Shown here one piece after another: positions 50,298 to 58,846 of a stretch of DNA of 64,000 nt; position 1 is the first letter of the stretch; every line of letters begins with the position of its first letter. Source of the DNA: Enterovibrio paralichthyis (GTDB lineage Bacteria > Pseudomonadota > Gammaproteobacteria > Enterobacterales > Vibrionaceae); contig NZ_JAHUTS010000003.1 of assembly GCF_019209835.1 (NCBI RefSeq), forward strand, positions 310,001 through 374,000, written 5' to 3'. The notes below the pieces were generated by a model that was not told the DNA's origin, made no database searches, and saw only the letters and a list, made by a program, of their open reading frames with translations. The translations under genes were made by a program, and so were the position numbers.

Positions 50298-51302
50298 TCA
50301 GGCATTGGTGAGGGTGGGGGCAATGATGATTTTGCGCGGCGTCTCATCATTTTTCTCAAGCTGCTCAATCAGGCGCTTGGCAGCCTGTCTGCCAATCTCT
50401 TTGGCATCAGAATTGACGAAGGTGATCGGCGGCTCGGTCAGTTCTGCATCCTGCATGGCATCAAACCCGACAATTGACACTTCCTTGCTGAACAGGGTGT
50501 CGTTGCCCACATCGCGTCCGGCTCGGTGTGCGCCATGAACCGCACCAACGGCTGTTGAGGAATAGTGGCAAAGGACAGCGCTGATCTGCGGATGGTTGAG
50601 CAACAGCTCTTTCACGGCCGAAGCAGCAGGGGCTTGGCCTGCATCGCACTCCACCACCCACTCTGGTTTAAAGGGCAGGCCAAATTGCATCAGGGTGCTG
50701 CAATAACCACCGATACGCTCCGCTCGGCACAGCGAGCTGCTTTTCCCGCCCACATAGGCAATGCGGCGGTGACCTTTGGCAATCAGGTGTTCGGTTGCCA
50801 TTTTGGCTGCACTCGCATTATCGGGCCCGACGTAATCAATCTGTTGGTTCACGGATGCGCGGGAAATGCAGACTAGCGGAAGGTTGTGCGCTTTCAGCAC
50901 GTCTGCGTTGACCTGCTGGTTTTCGTTCGTCGGGCAGAAGGCAATGCCACCGACGCCCTGACGTGCCATGGTCAGCATGCATTGCTCGAATTTCTCGTCA
51001 TTGCCGCTTTGCGCCAGAAACACCATGTAGCCTTGTTTTTCGGTTTCCTCACAAAGCCCCGCTGCAACCTGGGCGTAATAAGGGTCACTGATGTCTTTGA
51101 GGATCAGGCCAACAATTTCGCTGCTGTTGGAGCGAAGGTTGGCTGCGGCGCGGTTTCGCACATACCCCAGATCAGCCACAGCCTGATTGACCTTGTCGGC
51201 GGTGTCTTGCGAGATACGGCCCTTGTTGCCGAGCACCATAGAAACGGTCGTTACCGAGACGCCCGCGTGTTCAGCGACATCCGTGATGGTCACTTTTTTC
51301 AA
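50298..51302 (-). CDS. malI: LacI-family repressor MalI
   Basis: A 334-residue LacI-family repressor. The N-terminus VTITDVAEHAGVSVTTVSMVLGNKGRIS contains the helix-turn-helix; the effector domain follows with VGLILKDISDPYYAQVAAGL and later GGKSSSLCRAERIGGY. Sequence and position, divergent from malX-malY, match MalI, which in E. coli represses malXY and itself. Two identical palindromes in the shared 284-bp upstream region are its expected operators. The natural inducer is not known for MalI. Codon and base use are like the neighbourhood. Confidence 0.9.
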   Translation of the reverse strand: MKKVTITDVAEHAGVSVTTVSMVLGNKGRISQDTADKVNQAVADLGYVRNRAAANLRSNSSEIVGLILKDISDPYYAQVAAGLCEETEKQGYMVFLAQSGNDEKFEQCMLTMARQGVGGIAFCPTNENQQVNADVLKAHNLPLVCISRASVNQQIDYVGPDNASAAKMATEHLIAKGHRRIAYVGGKSSSLCRAERIGGYCSTLMQFGLPFKPEWVVECDAGQAPAASAVKELLLNHPQISAVLCHYSSTAVGAVHGAHRAGRDVGNDTLFSKEVSIVGFDAMQDAELTEPPITFVNSDAKEIGRQAAKRLIEQLEKNDETPRKIIIAPTLTNA

Positions 51303-51339
51303 GTGATTTCCTTAATTGGTCTTCTGCCAGTGTGTTATT

Positions 51340-51355
51340 GATAAAACGTTTTACC
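51340..51355. promoter_or_regulatory. MalI operator 1 (malI side)
   Basis: GATAAAACGTTTTACC, near-palindromic, with the TAAAACGTTTTA core of known MalI and LacI-family operators. It lies 38 bp upstream of the malI ATG, suited to autorepression. Confidence 0.8.
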
Positions 51356-51439
51356 AAGAAAGGATACTGTCAACTGCTGAAAATTTAAAGCGGATCAAAT
51401 TTGCGAATTTTGCATCGTCGCGCAGATCACAATTGTTTT

Positions 51440-51455
51440 GATAAAACGTTTTACC
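51440..51455. promoter_or_regulatory. MalI operator 2 (malX side)
   Basis: GATAAAACGTTTTACC, identical in all 16 bases to the copy at 51340 and exactly 100 bp from it. It lies 131 bp upstream of the malX ATG. Confidence 0.8.
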
Positions 51456-51586
51456 GAAATTTTATTTCACTACTATGGCCCTCGAAAACACATAGTCCCG
51501 TGTGTTGGGAGATTAGCCTTGCGATATTCGACAAGCCCTTCGACCCGGCACACCCCTGTCATATTCTCATGCATTGGAGAGATGTA

Positions 51587-53167
51587 ATGACGAACAAAGC
51601 GACAAAAACCACCATGTGGGAATTCCTGCAAAGCCTGGGTAAAACTTTCATGCTGCCAGTGGCGCTGTTGGCGTTCTCGGGCATTTTGCTGGGTGTCGGC
51701 AGCTCACTGTCGAGCGGTGCCATTCGTGAAGCGATCCCTTTCCTAGACAACACTCTGCTTCAATACCTGTTTATGTGGATGACCAAGATTGGCTTGGTGG
51801 CATTCATTTATCTGCCAGTGATGTTCGCGATTGCGATCCCGCTGGGTCTGGCGCGTGAAGAAAAAGGCGTGGCTGCGTTTGCCGGTTTTGTTGGTTACGC
51901 GGCGTTTAATCTGGCGATCAACTTCTTCCTGACCGTTAATGGCGTGTTGGGTGACGACGCTGAGCGCAAGGCTTACGGCGTGAAGAGCATTATCGGTATT
52001 GAATCTATCGACACCGGTATTCTGGGCGCGGTGATGGTGGGTATTATCGTTGCCAAACTGCACCAGCGTTTTTACACCTTCAAGATGCCGGATGCACTGG
52101 CGTTCTTCGGTGGCGCGCGTTTTGTTCCAATCATCTCTGCCATCACGCTGGGTGTTGTGGGTGTCTTCATCCCATTCGTATGGCCTTACTTTGCCGCGGG
52201 CATCAACGGTATCGGTAACCTGATTGCAGGCGCTGGCGCGTTCGGCCCATTCCTGTTCGGTACCGGTGAGCGTCTGCTGCTGCCAGTTGGTCTGCACCAT
52301 ATCCTGGTAGCACTGGTTCGCTTTACTGAAGCGGGCGGCACCATGGCAGTGTGTGGCGAGACTGTGTCTGGCGCACTGAACATTTTCTACGCGGAGCTTT
52401 CTTGTGCGGATACCAACGGTTTCAGCCCTGAAGTGACAGCCTTCCTGTCTCAAGGCAAGATGCCAGCATTCCTAGGTGGTCTGCCGGGTGCAGCACTGGC
52501 GATGTACCACTGCGCAAAACCTGAAAACCGCAGCAAGATTAAAGCACTGCTGATCTCTGGCGTGGTGGCGTGTGTGGTAGGTGGTATTACCGAACCTCTG
52601 GAATTCCTGTTCCTGTTCGTGGCACCGGCGCTGTACTTCATCCACGCTATCCTGACTGGCATTGGCTTTATGGTCATGGGTCTGCTGGACGTGACCATCG
52701 GAAACACCGACGGCAACATCATCGACTTCCTGGTGTTCGGTGTCCTGCAAGGCACAGCAACCAAGTGGTATCTGGTTCCTGTCGTAGCGGCGGCATGGTT
52801 CGCGGTGTACTACACAGTGTTCAAGTTCGCGATTACCAAGTTCAACCTGAAAACCCCGGGTCGTGAAGTGGATACTGCAGAAGTGGATTCTGAGCTGGAA
52901 GCAGCGTTCATCAACGAATCTGGCAAAGGTGCAGCAATTCTGGCAGCACTGGGCGGCAAAGAGAACATCACCGCGCTGGACAACTGTATTACCCGTCTGC
53001 GCCTGTCTGTGAACAACATGGATCTGGTGGATGCTGACAAGCTGAAATCTTACGGCGCGCTGGGTGTGGTGAAGCTGGATGCGCACAACCTGCAAGTGGT
53101 TATCGGCACCCAGGTTCACCTGGTGAAAAATGAAATGCAGGCGCTGATGGGCGCAACGGCAAGCTAA
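51587..53167 (+). CDS. malX: PTS glucose/maltose-type transporter EIICB, MalX
   Basis: A 526-residue phosphotransferase-system permease. The EIIC domain (about ten helices, residues 12-430) shows FAGFVGYAAFNLAINFFLT, the FGTGERLLLPVGLHHI motif and GGITEPLEFLFLFVAPALY (the ITEP sugar-site glutamate). The C-terminal EIIB domain (about 445-526) contains the phosphorylation cysteine in ALDNCITRLRLSV. The sugar is phosphorylated as it enters, using EIIA-Glc supplied elsewhere. In E. coli MalX recognises glucose and maltose, though its natural substrate is unclear. The ATG at 51587 has GGAGAG upstream; an N-terminal extension through the operator region is rejected. Confidence 0.92.
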   Translation: MTNKATKTTMWEFLQSLGKTFMLPVALLAFSGILLGVGSSLSSGAIREAIPFLDNTLLQYLFMWMTKIGLVAFIYLPVMFAIAIPLGLAREEKGVAAFAGFVGYAAFNLAINFFLTVNGVLGDDAERKAYGVKSIIGIESIDTGILGAVMVGIIVAKLHQRFYTFKMPDALAFFGGARFVPIISAITLGVVGVFIPFVWPYFAAGINGIGNLIAGAGAFGPFLFGTGERLLLPVGLHHILVALVRFTEAGGTMAVCGETVSGALNIFYAELSCADTNGFSPEVTAFLSQGKMPAFLGGLPGAALAMYHCAKPENRSKIKALLISGVVACVVGGITEPLEFLFLFVAPALYFIHAILTGIGFMVMGLLDVTIGNTDGNIIDFLVFGVLQGTATKWYLVPVVAAAWFAVYYTVFKFAITKFNLKTPGREVDTAEVDSELEAAFINESGKGAAILAALGGKENITALDNCITRLRLSVNNMDLVDADKLKSYGALGVVKLDAHNLQVVIGTQVHLVKNEMQALMGATAS

Positions 53168-53182
53168 TAAATTGTTCCCCCT

Positions 53183-53214
53183 AAACCCCCGCAGCTCAAT
53201 AAGTCGGGGGTTTT
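53183..53214 (+). terminator. Rho-independent terminator or attenuator in the malX-malY gap
   Basis: AAACCCCCG (53183-53191) and CGGGGGTTTT (53205-53214) form the stem and T tract. It lies between two genes of one presumed operon, so it may reduce malY expression relative to malX. Confidence 0.75.
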
Positions 53215-53248
53215 CCTGTTTGTGTAGAAAAACGACAAGAAGGCACAC

Positions 53249-54427
53249 ATGACATTTGATTTTGATACCCCCATTGAGCGCCTTGGTACTTACTGCACCC
53301 AATGGGACTATGTGCAGGACAGGTTCGGCAAGGCAGGGCTGTTGCCTTTCACCATTTCAGACATGGATTTCGGCGCGCCAGCACCGGTAATGGGCGCCCT
53401 GAAAGCGCGTTTAGAACACCCCGTTCTGGGTTATTCGCGCTGGAACCATGACGATTTCAAAGGCGCAATTGAAAGATGGTACCAACGCCGCTTCGACGTG
53501 CAAATCGACAAGAACGCCATTGTTTACGGCCCTTCGGTGATTTACATCATCGCAAAACTGATTGAGAAATGGAGCCAGCCGGGCGAGGGTGTTTTGTTCC
53601 AAACGCCAGCCTATGACGCCTTCGACAAGCTGGTGGAAGGGGCGGGTCGCCGCTGTGTGCGTAATCCGCTTATCAAAACCGATACGGGTTGGGACGTTGA
53701 CTGGGCGCTATTGGAAAGCCAACTTGCGGATGAACAAACTAAAGTCTTCCTGCTTTGCAGCCCACATAACCCAACTGGGCGAGTATGGTGCAAAGAAGAG
53801 TTAGCGCGTATTGCGGCGCTTTGCGACAAGCATGGCGTGGCTTTGATCTCCGATGAAATCCACATGGATGTCGCGTTTAAACCGCATACACCATGGCTTG
53901 GCTTTGGCATGCAAAACCGCTGGGCTTTGGTCACGTCGGCGTCGAAATCTTTCAATATTCCGGCGCTTAACGGTGCCTATGCGTTTATCCCGGATGACAA
54001 CGCGCGTAACGATTACCTGTTCAAACTCAAAGAGGTGGATGGTCTTTCATCGCCGTCGATTCTGGGTGTGATTGGTATGATGGCCGCATACAACGAAGGT
54101 GAAGCCTGGTTGAACAGCCTCAATGGCTACGTGCACGAAAGCCATGCGCTGGTACGCGACACACTGAAATCAGCGTTCCCGGCGGTGAACTATCAGGTGC
54201 CTGATGCGACGTATCTGGCGTGGATTGATCTGTCGCCGTTGAATCTGGATATGCAAAAACTTCAAAGCGATCTGATTGAGCATTTCAATGTCGCGATCAT
54301 GGATGGCGGTGTCTATGGCGAAGCAGGCAAGGGCTATGTGCGCTTGAACCTGGGTTGCCCACGTTCAAAAGTACAAGCGGGGCTGGAAGCGCTGATAGGG
54401 GCGGTGAAGTTGCAACTAGCGGGATAA
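53249..54427 (+). CDS. malY: PLP-dependent cystathionine beta-lyase/repressor-type MalY
   Basis: A 392-residue fold-type I PLP enzyme (PatB/MalY subfamily) cleaving C-S bonds of cystathionine and similar compounds; in E. coli MalY also inhibits MalT. Landmarks include LPFTISDMDFGAPAPV at the N-terminus, LLCSPHNPTGRVW, LISDEIHMDV (PLP-binding Asp) and the Schiff-base lysine in TSASKSFNIPALNG. The ATG follows AAGAAGG. It is the last gene of the malI-malXY locus and follows malX by 81 bp, across a terminator-like hairpin. A 7-bp inverted repeat (GGAGAAG 54444-54450 with CTTCTCC 54457-54463) lies just past the stop but lacks a T tract. Confidence 0.92.
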   Translation: MTFDFDTPIERLGTYCTQWDYVQDRFGKAGLLPFTISDMDFGAPAPVMGALKARLEHPVLGYSRWNHDDFKGAIERWYQRRFDVQIDKNAIVYGPSVIYIIAKLIEKWSQPGEGVLFQTPAYDAFDKLVEGAGRRCVRNPLIKTDTGWDVDWALLESQLADEQTKVFLLCSPHNPTGRVWCKEELARIAALCDKHGVALISDEIHMDVAFKPHTPWLGFGMQNRWALVTSASKSFNIPALNGAYAFIPDDNARNDYLFKLKEVDGLSSPSILGVIGMMAAYNEGEAWLNSLNGYVHESHALVRDTLKSAFPAVNYQVPDATYLAWIDLSPLNLDMQKLQSDLIEHFNVAIMDGGVYGEAGKGYVRLNLGCPRSKVQAGLEALIGAVKLQLAG

Positions 54428-54576
54428 AAGGCTTTTCAGTTTGGGAGAAGAGGGAGCTTCTCCTGAATCATGTAATGAAAAAACGACAAATTCTGTTTCA
54501 GACTGACATCATCAATTTTCTCGTTGTCTGATCACGACCGGAGTAAGAGACACCGTTCAGTTGTTGCCTATATCCA

Positions 54577-54918
54577 CTATAAATCATGCAATTTCTCTAC
54601 TTTTTGCTGAGCAAATAGAGTGAGTTGACCGCAGTCCATACATTCGAGAGATGTTGTACTCGCGTTCGCCCAATCTAAACCAAAGAAACTCGCTGCTCTC
54701 GTGTTAAGAAGGAAATTTGAGTGGCGAAAGTACTCACCTTTGCAATGACTGCAAACCACGTTCTTCCCTGCGGCTCTGAACTTGAACAAATCGTAGTTCT
54801 CCAAAGTTACACGTTTATGCCTTAGCTTAATCTCATCAATGAATCCCATAACAATCGGGATTCCGAGAAAAGCAGATAGTACCGCGATAAATACGAGTGC
54901 CTCACCAATACTCTCCAA
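54577..54918 (-). CDS. Membrane-anchored zinc-ribbon-like protein, unknown function
   Basis: A 113-residue protein with an N-terminal membrane helix (residues about 6-25, ALVFIAVLSAFLGIPIVMGF) followed by a soluble part with two cysteine pairs: CSHC at about 56-59 and CMDC at about 93-96, which suggests a zinc ribbon. The family was not recognised. It is AT-rich against its neighbours, as is the next gene, so the two may have been acquired together. They are separated by 87 bp and run in the same direction. Its role cannot be inferred; small zinc-ribbon membrane proteins are sometimes assembly factors. Confidence 0.6.
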   Translation of the reverse strand: MESIGEALVFIAVLSAFLGIPIVMGFIDEIKLRHKRVTLENYDLFKFRAAGKNVVCSHCKGEYFRHSNFLLNTRAASFFGLDWANASTTSLECMDCGQLTLFAQQKVEKLHDL

Positions 54919-55005
54919 TTTTTCACACCCCCACCCACTCGATTACCTTCCTGACAATGAAACCGCCCCGCTCGGGAAATTTAGGTAGCAGCATGATATT
55001 GCATT

Positions 55006-55383
55006 TCATGATCTAACCTTAGATTGGTTGTTTAGAGTCCTTAGAGCATTTGTCTTGTTAAACAGGTAAATATTAATGCTGTGATACGGATAGGACGGCG
55101 AATAATACTTTATGCCACTGGCGGCTATCTCAAACGTTGTATCTTCACGATTGAGTATGTAACTGCCTCCCCAATATTTTATTACGATGATTGAGTCATA
55201 GATGGTATGGCGCACAAGAGGCCACGAGGAGTAATTGCCGCTAAAACACCCGCCACATGTTTCAGATAACAATGGCTCTATGTTCTTTTCCTCCGGTAGC
55301 TTCTTTCTAGGAATTGTGAACGCTTTCCAGAAAAGAAAAGTGAAAACAGAAAGAAAAATTACGTCCCACCAACCAGAAAACAT
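55006..55383 (-). CDS. Small membrane-anchored protein, unknown function
   Basis: A 125-residue protein with an N-terminal hydrophobic segment (MFSGWWDVIFLSVFTFLFWKA, residues 1-22), then a region rich in Tyr, Ile and Asn. A CGGC motif (residues 43-46) is followed by a beta-type stretch (TIYDSIIVIKYWGGSYILN) and a basic tail. I do not recognise the family. Its low GC content and lack of homologous look to neighbours suggest recent acquisition. GGAGG is 5 nt before the ATG, which supports a real gene. Confidence 0.55.
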   Translation of the reverse strand: MFSGWWDVIFLSVFTFLFWKAFTIPRKKLPEEKNIEPLLSETCGGCFSGNYSSWPLVRHTIYDSIIVIKYWGGSYILNREDTTFEIAASGIKYYSPSYPYHSINIYLFNKTNALRTLNNQSKVRS

Positions 55384-55588
55384 AAGACCTCCATAGCTTT
55401 CTCATAGGACAGGTTGTTAGACGATTTCATGAGTGTACTGTTCTGAAGGCATAGATCTCTTCACGCATGTTTGCCTTTCCACCGCTGGTTTCACTATAGA
55501 GCCAAAACCTTGCTTTCTAGCACAAATGTGGGTGCCGACCCACAATTGAGAATTTGGGAGCTGAACAAGGTACCGACCATAAGTTTCT

Positions 55589-56713
55589 CTATTGGAAACT
55601 CAGTCCACCGTCGTTGAATGTCACAACACGATGTGTCCGGATGGCCTCTTGTGCCGCTAGTCCGATCACAACTGCTTTGAGTCCATCTTCCAGTGAAACT
55701 TCCACTTCCTGTTCGCCCAAAATAGCGCGTTGGAATTTCTGGTGTTGGTAGAAGGTGGAACCGTTGTGATCACCTGCTTCAAGAAGGGCAGGATCGACAG
55801 GGACATCAATCTGTTTCGGCCCTTTCGGGTTGCGGGGGCTGGAAATGACTTGCGCAACCGGCGGTTCGCCAAGGGTATCAGTTGGCCAAAAACGACCGGG
55901 GCCAGGTACCAGACATTCCGCTTTGCCTTTGTCGCCCACCACACTGATTTCTTCCTGATAACGCGAACCTTCTGCAAACATGCAAAGTTCGAGGCTGGCG
56001 CGTGTGCCGTTGTCGAACTCAATCATGACGTAGGCGTTGTCGAGGATATCCGGCGTTTCACCTTGGTAGGTTTCGTCCTTGTGGTTCACCGCCTGACTGC
56101 CGGATGCGTAAACCCGGACGGGATTGGCGTTTGCCATCAATCGCATCAAATCAAAGAAGTGGCAGCATTTCTCCACCAGTGTGCCGCCGGTTTTGTGGTT
56201 GAACCGGTTCCAGTCATCCACTTTGTGCAGAAATGGAAAACGGTGCTCGCGGATGGAAAAGAGATGGCGCTCTCCAACTTCCCCTTGCGCCAGCAAATCC
56301 AGCAGCAGGGTAATGGGCGGCATGTAACGGTATTCCATCGCCACCCAAATCGGTGCGGGGTAGGCTTTCGCGGCTTCAAGTAAACGCTCGACATCGGCGA
56401 GCTGGGTACAGATGGGTTTTTCAATCAGGATTGGTAGCAGGCAACGGCTCATAATGCCCTGAAGTTGCTCGGCATGCTGAAAGTTGGGGGTGGCGATAAC
56501 CAGCGCGTCAATATCGTCTGCTTCAAGTAAGGCATCCAACCCTTCGACGGTGCGGGCGTTGGGCACCAGTGCTTGCGCTTTTTCCCGCATCTCTGCATTT
56601 GGCTCAGCAAGTACTGTAATTTCAACATTGTCGAGCAGCTGGATATTGCGGATATGCTCTTGTCCCATCATGCCGCAGCCGAGAATGCCGTAGCGAATCA
56701 CCTTGTTTGTCAT
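55589..56713 (-). CDS. Gfo/Idh/MocA-family dehydrogenase
   Basis: A 374-residue NAD(P)-dependent sugar or polyol dehydrogenase. The N-terminal Rossmann domain has GILGCGMMGQEHIRNI, and ALVIATPNFQHAEQL, then the conserved EKPICTQLADVERLL with the family's catalytic lysine. The C-terminal domain contains KVDDWNRFNHKTGGTLVEKCCHFFDLMRLM with the family DxxxH-type residues. The substrate is unknown. It follows the GntR gene on the same strand (30-bp gap), opposite the monooxygenase-TRAP operon, so it should belong to the same pathway, for example in oxidising a sugar released there. That link is inferred from position only. Confidence 0.85.
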   Translation of the reverse strand: MTNKVIRYGILGCGMMGQEHIRNIQLLDNVEITVLAEPNAEMREKAQALVPNARTVEGLDALLEADDIDALVIATPNFQHAEQLQGIMSRCLLPILIEKPICTQLADVERLLEAAKAYPAPIWVAMEYRYMPPITLLLDLLAQGEVGERHLFSIREHRFPFLHKVDDWNRFNHKTGGTLVEKCCHFFDLMRLMANANPVRVYASGSQAVNHKDETYQGETPDILDNAYVMIEFDNGTRASLELCMFAEGSRYQEEISVVGDKGKAECLVPGPGRFWPTDTLGEPPVAQVISSPRNPKGPKQIDVPVDPALLEAGDHNGSTFYQHQKFQRAILGEQEVEVSLEDGLKAVVIGLAAQEAIRTHRVVTFNDGGLSFQ

Positions 56714-56743
56714 GCCATTCCATCCTTTATTGAAATAACAGGT

Positions 56744-57451
56744 TTAAGTCCATCTTGCTGCGTAGCGAACGTTCACTGGGTCGTACCAGGTGAAGGAAAC
56801 CTCTTCGATGCGGTCCCGGTTCGACCAACTCAGGCGCTCGATGTATCCGCAGGCAGATGCTACTTCGGGTTTGAATTCGGAGTGTTTCCATTCTGGTACC
56901 TGATCGACGGTAATGCTGTCCTGCACTTTCGAAATCCAGAAACCAAGCTTCTCGCGGTAATAAACGTAAAGCGATTCCACCAAATCGTCCGGGTCGATTT
57001 CGTCAATGTGTTCGCCACTTATCCAGATCTCTTCCATGGCGGCGGGCTGCTGGTCGAGCTTTCTCAGCCGTCGGAAACGCCACAAAAGCGCATTGGATTC
57101 CAACCCCAGCAATGAGGCCACATAGGTATTGGTGTGGCGCTCGACACTCAGAAAATCCGCGTTAGGCAAGCCGCCACCGGATTTCAGCTCAAGTCGGAAG
57201 AAGTGATAGACCGCCGAATTATCCGGCGTGTTTTTCACATAGGTACCGGAGCCCTGAATGCGCTCCAGTAAGCCGTTTTGTTCCAGCTCAGTCAGCGCTT
57301 TACGCAGTGTGCCGACGGCAACATCCAGCTTTTTCGCCAGTTCCGCTTCCGTTGGCAGCCTTTCACCGGGTAGCCAATACCCGGCAGAAATCTCCCTGCG
57401 CAACAGCTCACTTATCTGGATAAACAGGGGCAAACGTGTTGATTCACTCAT
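56744..57451 (-). CDS. GntR-family (HutC/UTRA) regulator of the monooxygenase locus
   Basis: A 235-residue repressor with a winged helix-turn-helix N-terminus (PLFIQISELLRREISAGYWLPGERLPTEAELAKKLDVAVGTLRKALTELEQNGLLERIQGSGTYV) and a C-terminal UTRA ligand-binding domain (from about residue 90). The ligand is most likely a pathway substrate or phosphorylated sugar-like compound, but this is inference from the family. It lies between the dehydrogenase gene and the divergent monooxygenase operon. A 16-bp palindrome at 57531-57546 in the divergent gap is the probable operator. An upstream TTG is in frame but the ATG at 57451 is preferred. Confidence 0.88.
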   Translation of the reverse strand: MSESTRLPLFIQISELLRREISAGYWLPGERLPTEAELAKKLDVAVGTLRKALTELEQNGLLERIQGSGTYVKNTPDNSAVYHFFRLELKSGGGLPNADFLSVERHTNTYVASLLGLESNALLWRFRRLRKLDQQPAAMEEIWISGEHIDEIDPDDLVESLYVYYREKLGFWISKVQDSITVDQVPEWKHSEFKPEVASACGYIERLSWSNRDRIEEVSFTWYDPVNVRYAARWT

Positions 57452-57530
57452 TTTCAAAAAATCTCAAAAATAATAACCATCGGCATATTAGAAGGTTACT
57501 GGGCCTTTTTCTGTTTTCCCGCCCAGAGGG

Positions 57531-57546
57531 TGAATGAATTCATTCA
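57531..57546. promoter_or_regulatory. Palindrome in the divergent GntR/monooxygenase gap
   Basis: TGAATGAATTCATTCA is a perfect 16-bp palindrome. It stands just upstream of a TTGATT (57550-57555), N18, TATAGC (57574-57579) promoter-like pair facing the operon; a partial copy (TTCATTCAC, 57592-57600) lies further on. It is a candidate GntR operator. Confidence 0.6.
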
Positions 57547-57688
57547 TCATTGATTTACTTTTTCTGTTTCTCTTATAGCATTTATTAACAATTCATTCAC
57601 TAATCATTTTCATTTCGATTTGAGTGAAACGCAACAAGAAGAACGTTGGTTGGCTATTGCTTCTAAAAAAGAGAACAGGAGAGTTCAG

Positions 57689-58846
57689 ATGAGTGTCGTG
57701 CCTATCACGAGTGAGGGATTGGATGCCGCAGAGGTGTCCTGGTTTGCACCGATTTGCAGCGATGACTATCGCTATCTGGGTGTGCCAGACGGTGCATTGC
57801 GAAGCAGTTGGGAGAACACCCGCGATATCGTTTTGACGGCGGAAAAGCAGGGTTTTCGTAACATTCTTTGCCCCTCTTCCTATCAGGTTGGGCAGGATAC
57901 CCTGACATTTGCTTCGGCAATGGCACCACTGACTGAGCGCATCAACATGCTCGCGGCCATCCGTTGCGGTGAGGTACATCCGGCAATGCTGGCACGCGCG
58001 GTGGCGACGCTCGATCACATCATGAAAGGGCGACTGACGCTGAACGTGATCTCTTCCGATTTCCCCGGCGAAAAGGCCGACAGCGCCTACCGTTACCGCC
58101 GCTCGAAAGAAGTCGTCGATATTCTGCGTCAGGCCTGGACGCAGGATGAAATCCGCTACAACGGTGAAATTTACAAACTCGACACACTTTCAACAGACCC
58201 TGTCCGTCCTTACCAGCAAAACGGCGGGCCGCTGCTTTACTTCGGCGGCTATTCGCCAGATGCGCTCGAATTGTGCGGCTCCGATTGCGATGTCTATCTG
58301 ATGTGGCCGGAAACCGAAGACATGCTGGAAGCGCGGATGAAAGCGGTGAATGAAGTTGCGCAGCGACATGGCCGCACTCTCGATTATGGCCTTCGCGTTC
58401 ATATGATTGTGCGCGACACCGAAGCGGAGGCAAAGGAGTATGCAGAATCGCTGGTGTCGAAACTGGACGATGAATTTGGCCGTGTTATCCGTGAACGGGC
58501 GCTGGATTCGAAAAGTCTCGGCGTGTCATTCCAGTCGCAGCAGCGCGAACTGGCGGATCAATTTGGCTTCACTGAACCCCATTTATGGACAGGCGTGGGT
58601 CGTGCACGATCCGGTTGTGGCGCAGCGCTGGTTGGCAGTGTCGATCAAGTGCTGAGCAAAATTGAGCGCTACCAAAAAATGGGGATCCGCGCCTTTATCT
58701 TCTCCGGCTACCCGCACAAATCTGAATGCGAAATTGTCGGCCAGAAAATCCTGCCTGAGCTGAAAACCTGCTCAATGCCCGAAGCATACGGACGTGTTCC
58801 GGCAACCACACCACTGACTCCACTTGGCGCAGGAGAGCGCAAATAA
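57689..58846 (+). CDS. LLM flavin-dependent monooxygenase, SsuD/SmoC-like
   Basis: A 385-residue bacterial luciferase-like monooxygenase, using FMNH2 and O2, most like alkanesulfonate monooxygenase SsuD. Aligned by eye with recalled SsuD: the segment GLRVHMIVRD keeps the catalytic Arg236 and His238 (SsuD Arg226, His228); LVSKLDDE follows; LWTGVGRARSGCGAALVG keeps the flexible-loop Arg (SsuD Arg297); FSGYPHKSE keeps the Tyr341 (SsuD Tyr331). The SsuD cysteine at position 54 is not kept. Desulfonation of an organosulfonate is therefore likely; the exact substrate is unknown. CAGGAGAG is 6 nt before the ATG. It overlaps the next gene (TAATG) and starts the operon with AKR, flavin reductase and TRAP genes. 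Confidence 0.85.
   Translation: MSVVPITSEGLDAAEVSWFAPICSDDYRYLGVPDGALRSSWENTRDIVLTAEKQGFRNILCPSSYQVGQDTLTFASAMAPLTERINMLAAIRCGEVHPAMLARAVATLDHIMKGRLTLNVISSDFPGEKADSAYRYRRSKEVVDILRQAWTQDEIRYNGEIYKLDTLSTDPVRPYQQNGGPLLYFGGYSPDALELCGSDCDVYLMWPETEDMLEARMKAVNEVAQRHGRTLDYGLRVHMIVRDTEAEAKEYAESLVSKLDDEFGRVIRERALDSKSLGVSFQSQQRELADQFGFTEPHLWTGVGRARSGCGAALVGSVDQVLSKIERYQKMGIRAFIFSGYPHKSECEIVGQKILPELKTCSMPEAYGRVPATTPLTPLGAGERK

Noticed and set aside
51416..51431. Possible CRP site in the malI-malX gap (GATCACA half)
   Set aside because: Only one half matches TCACA well; the left half (CGTCG) matches TGTGA poorly, so the site is not reported as a feature.
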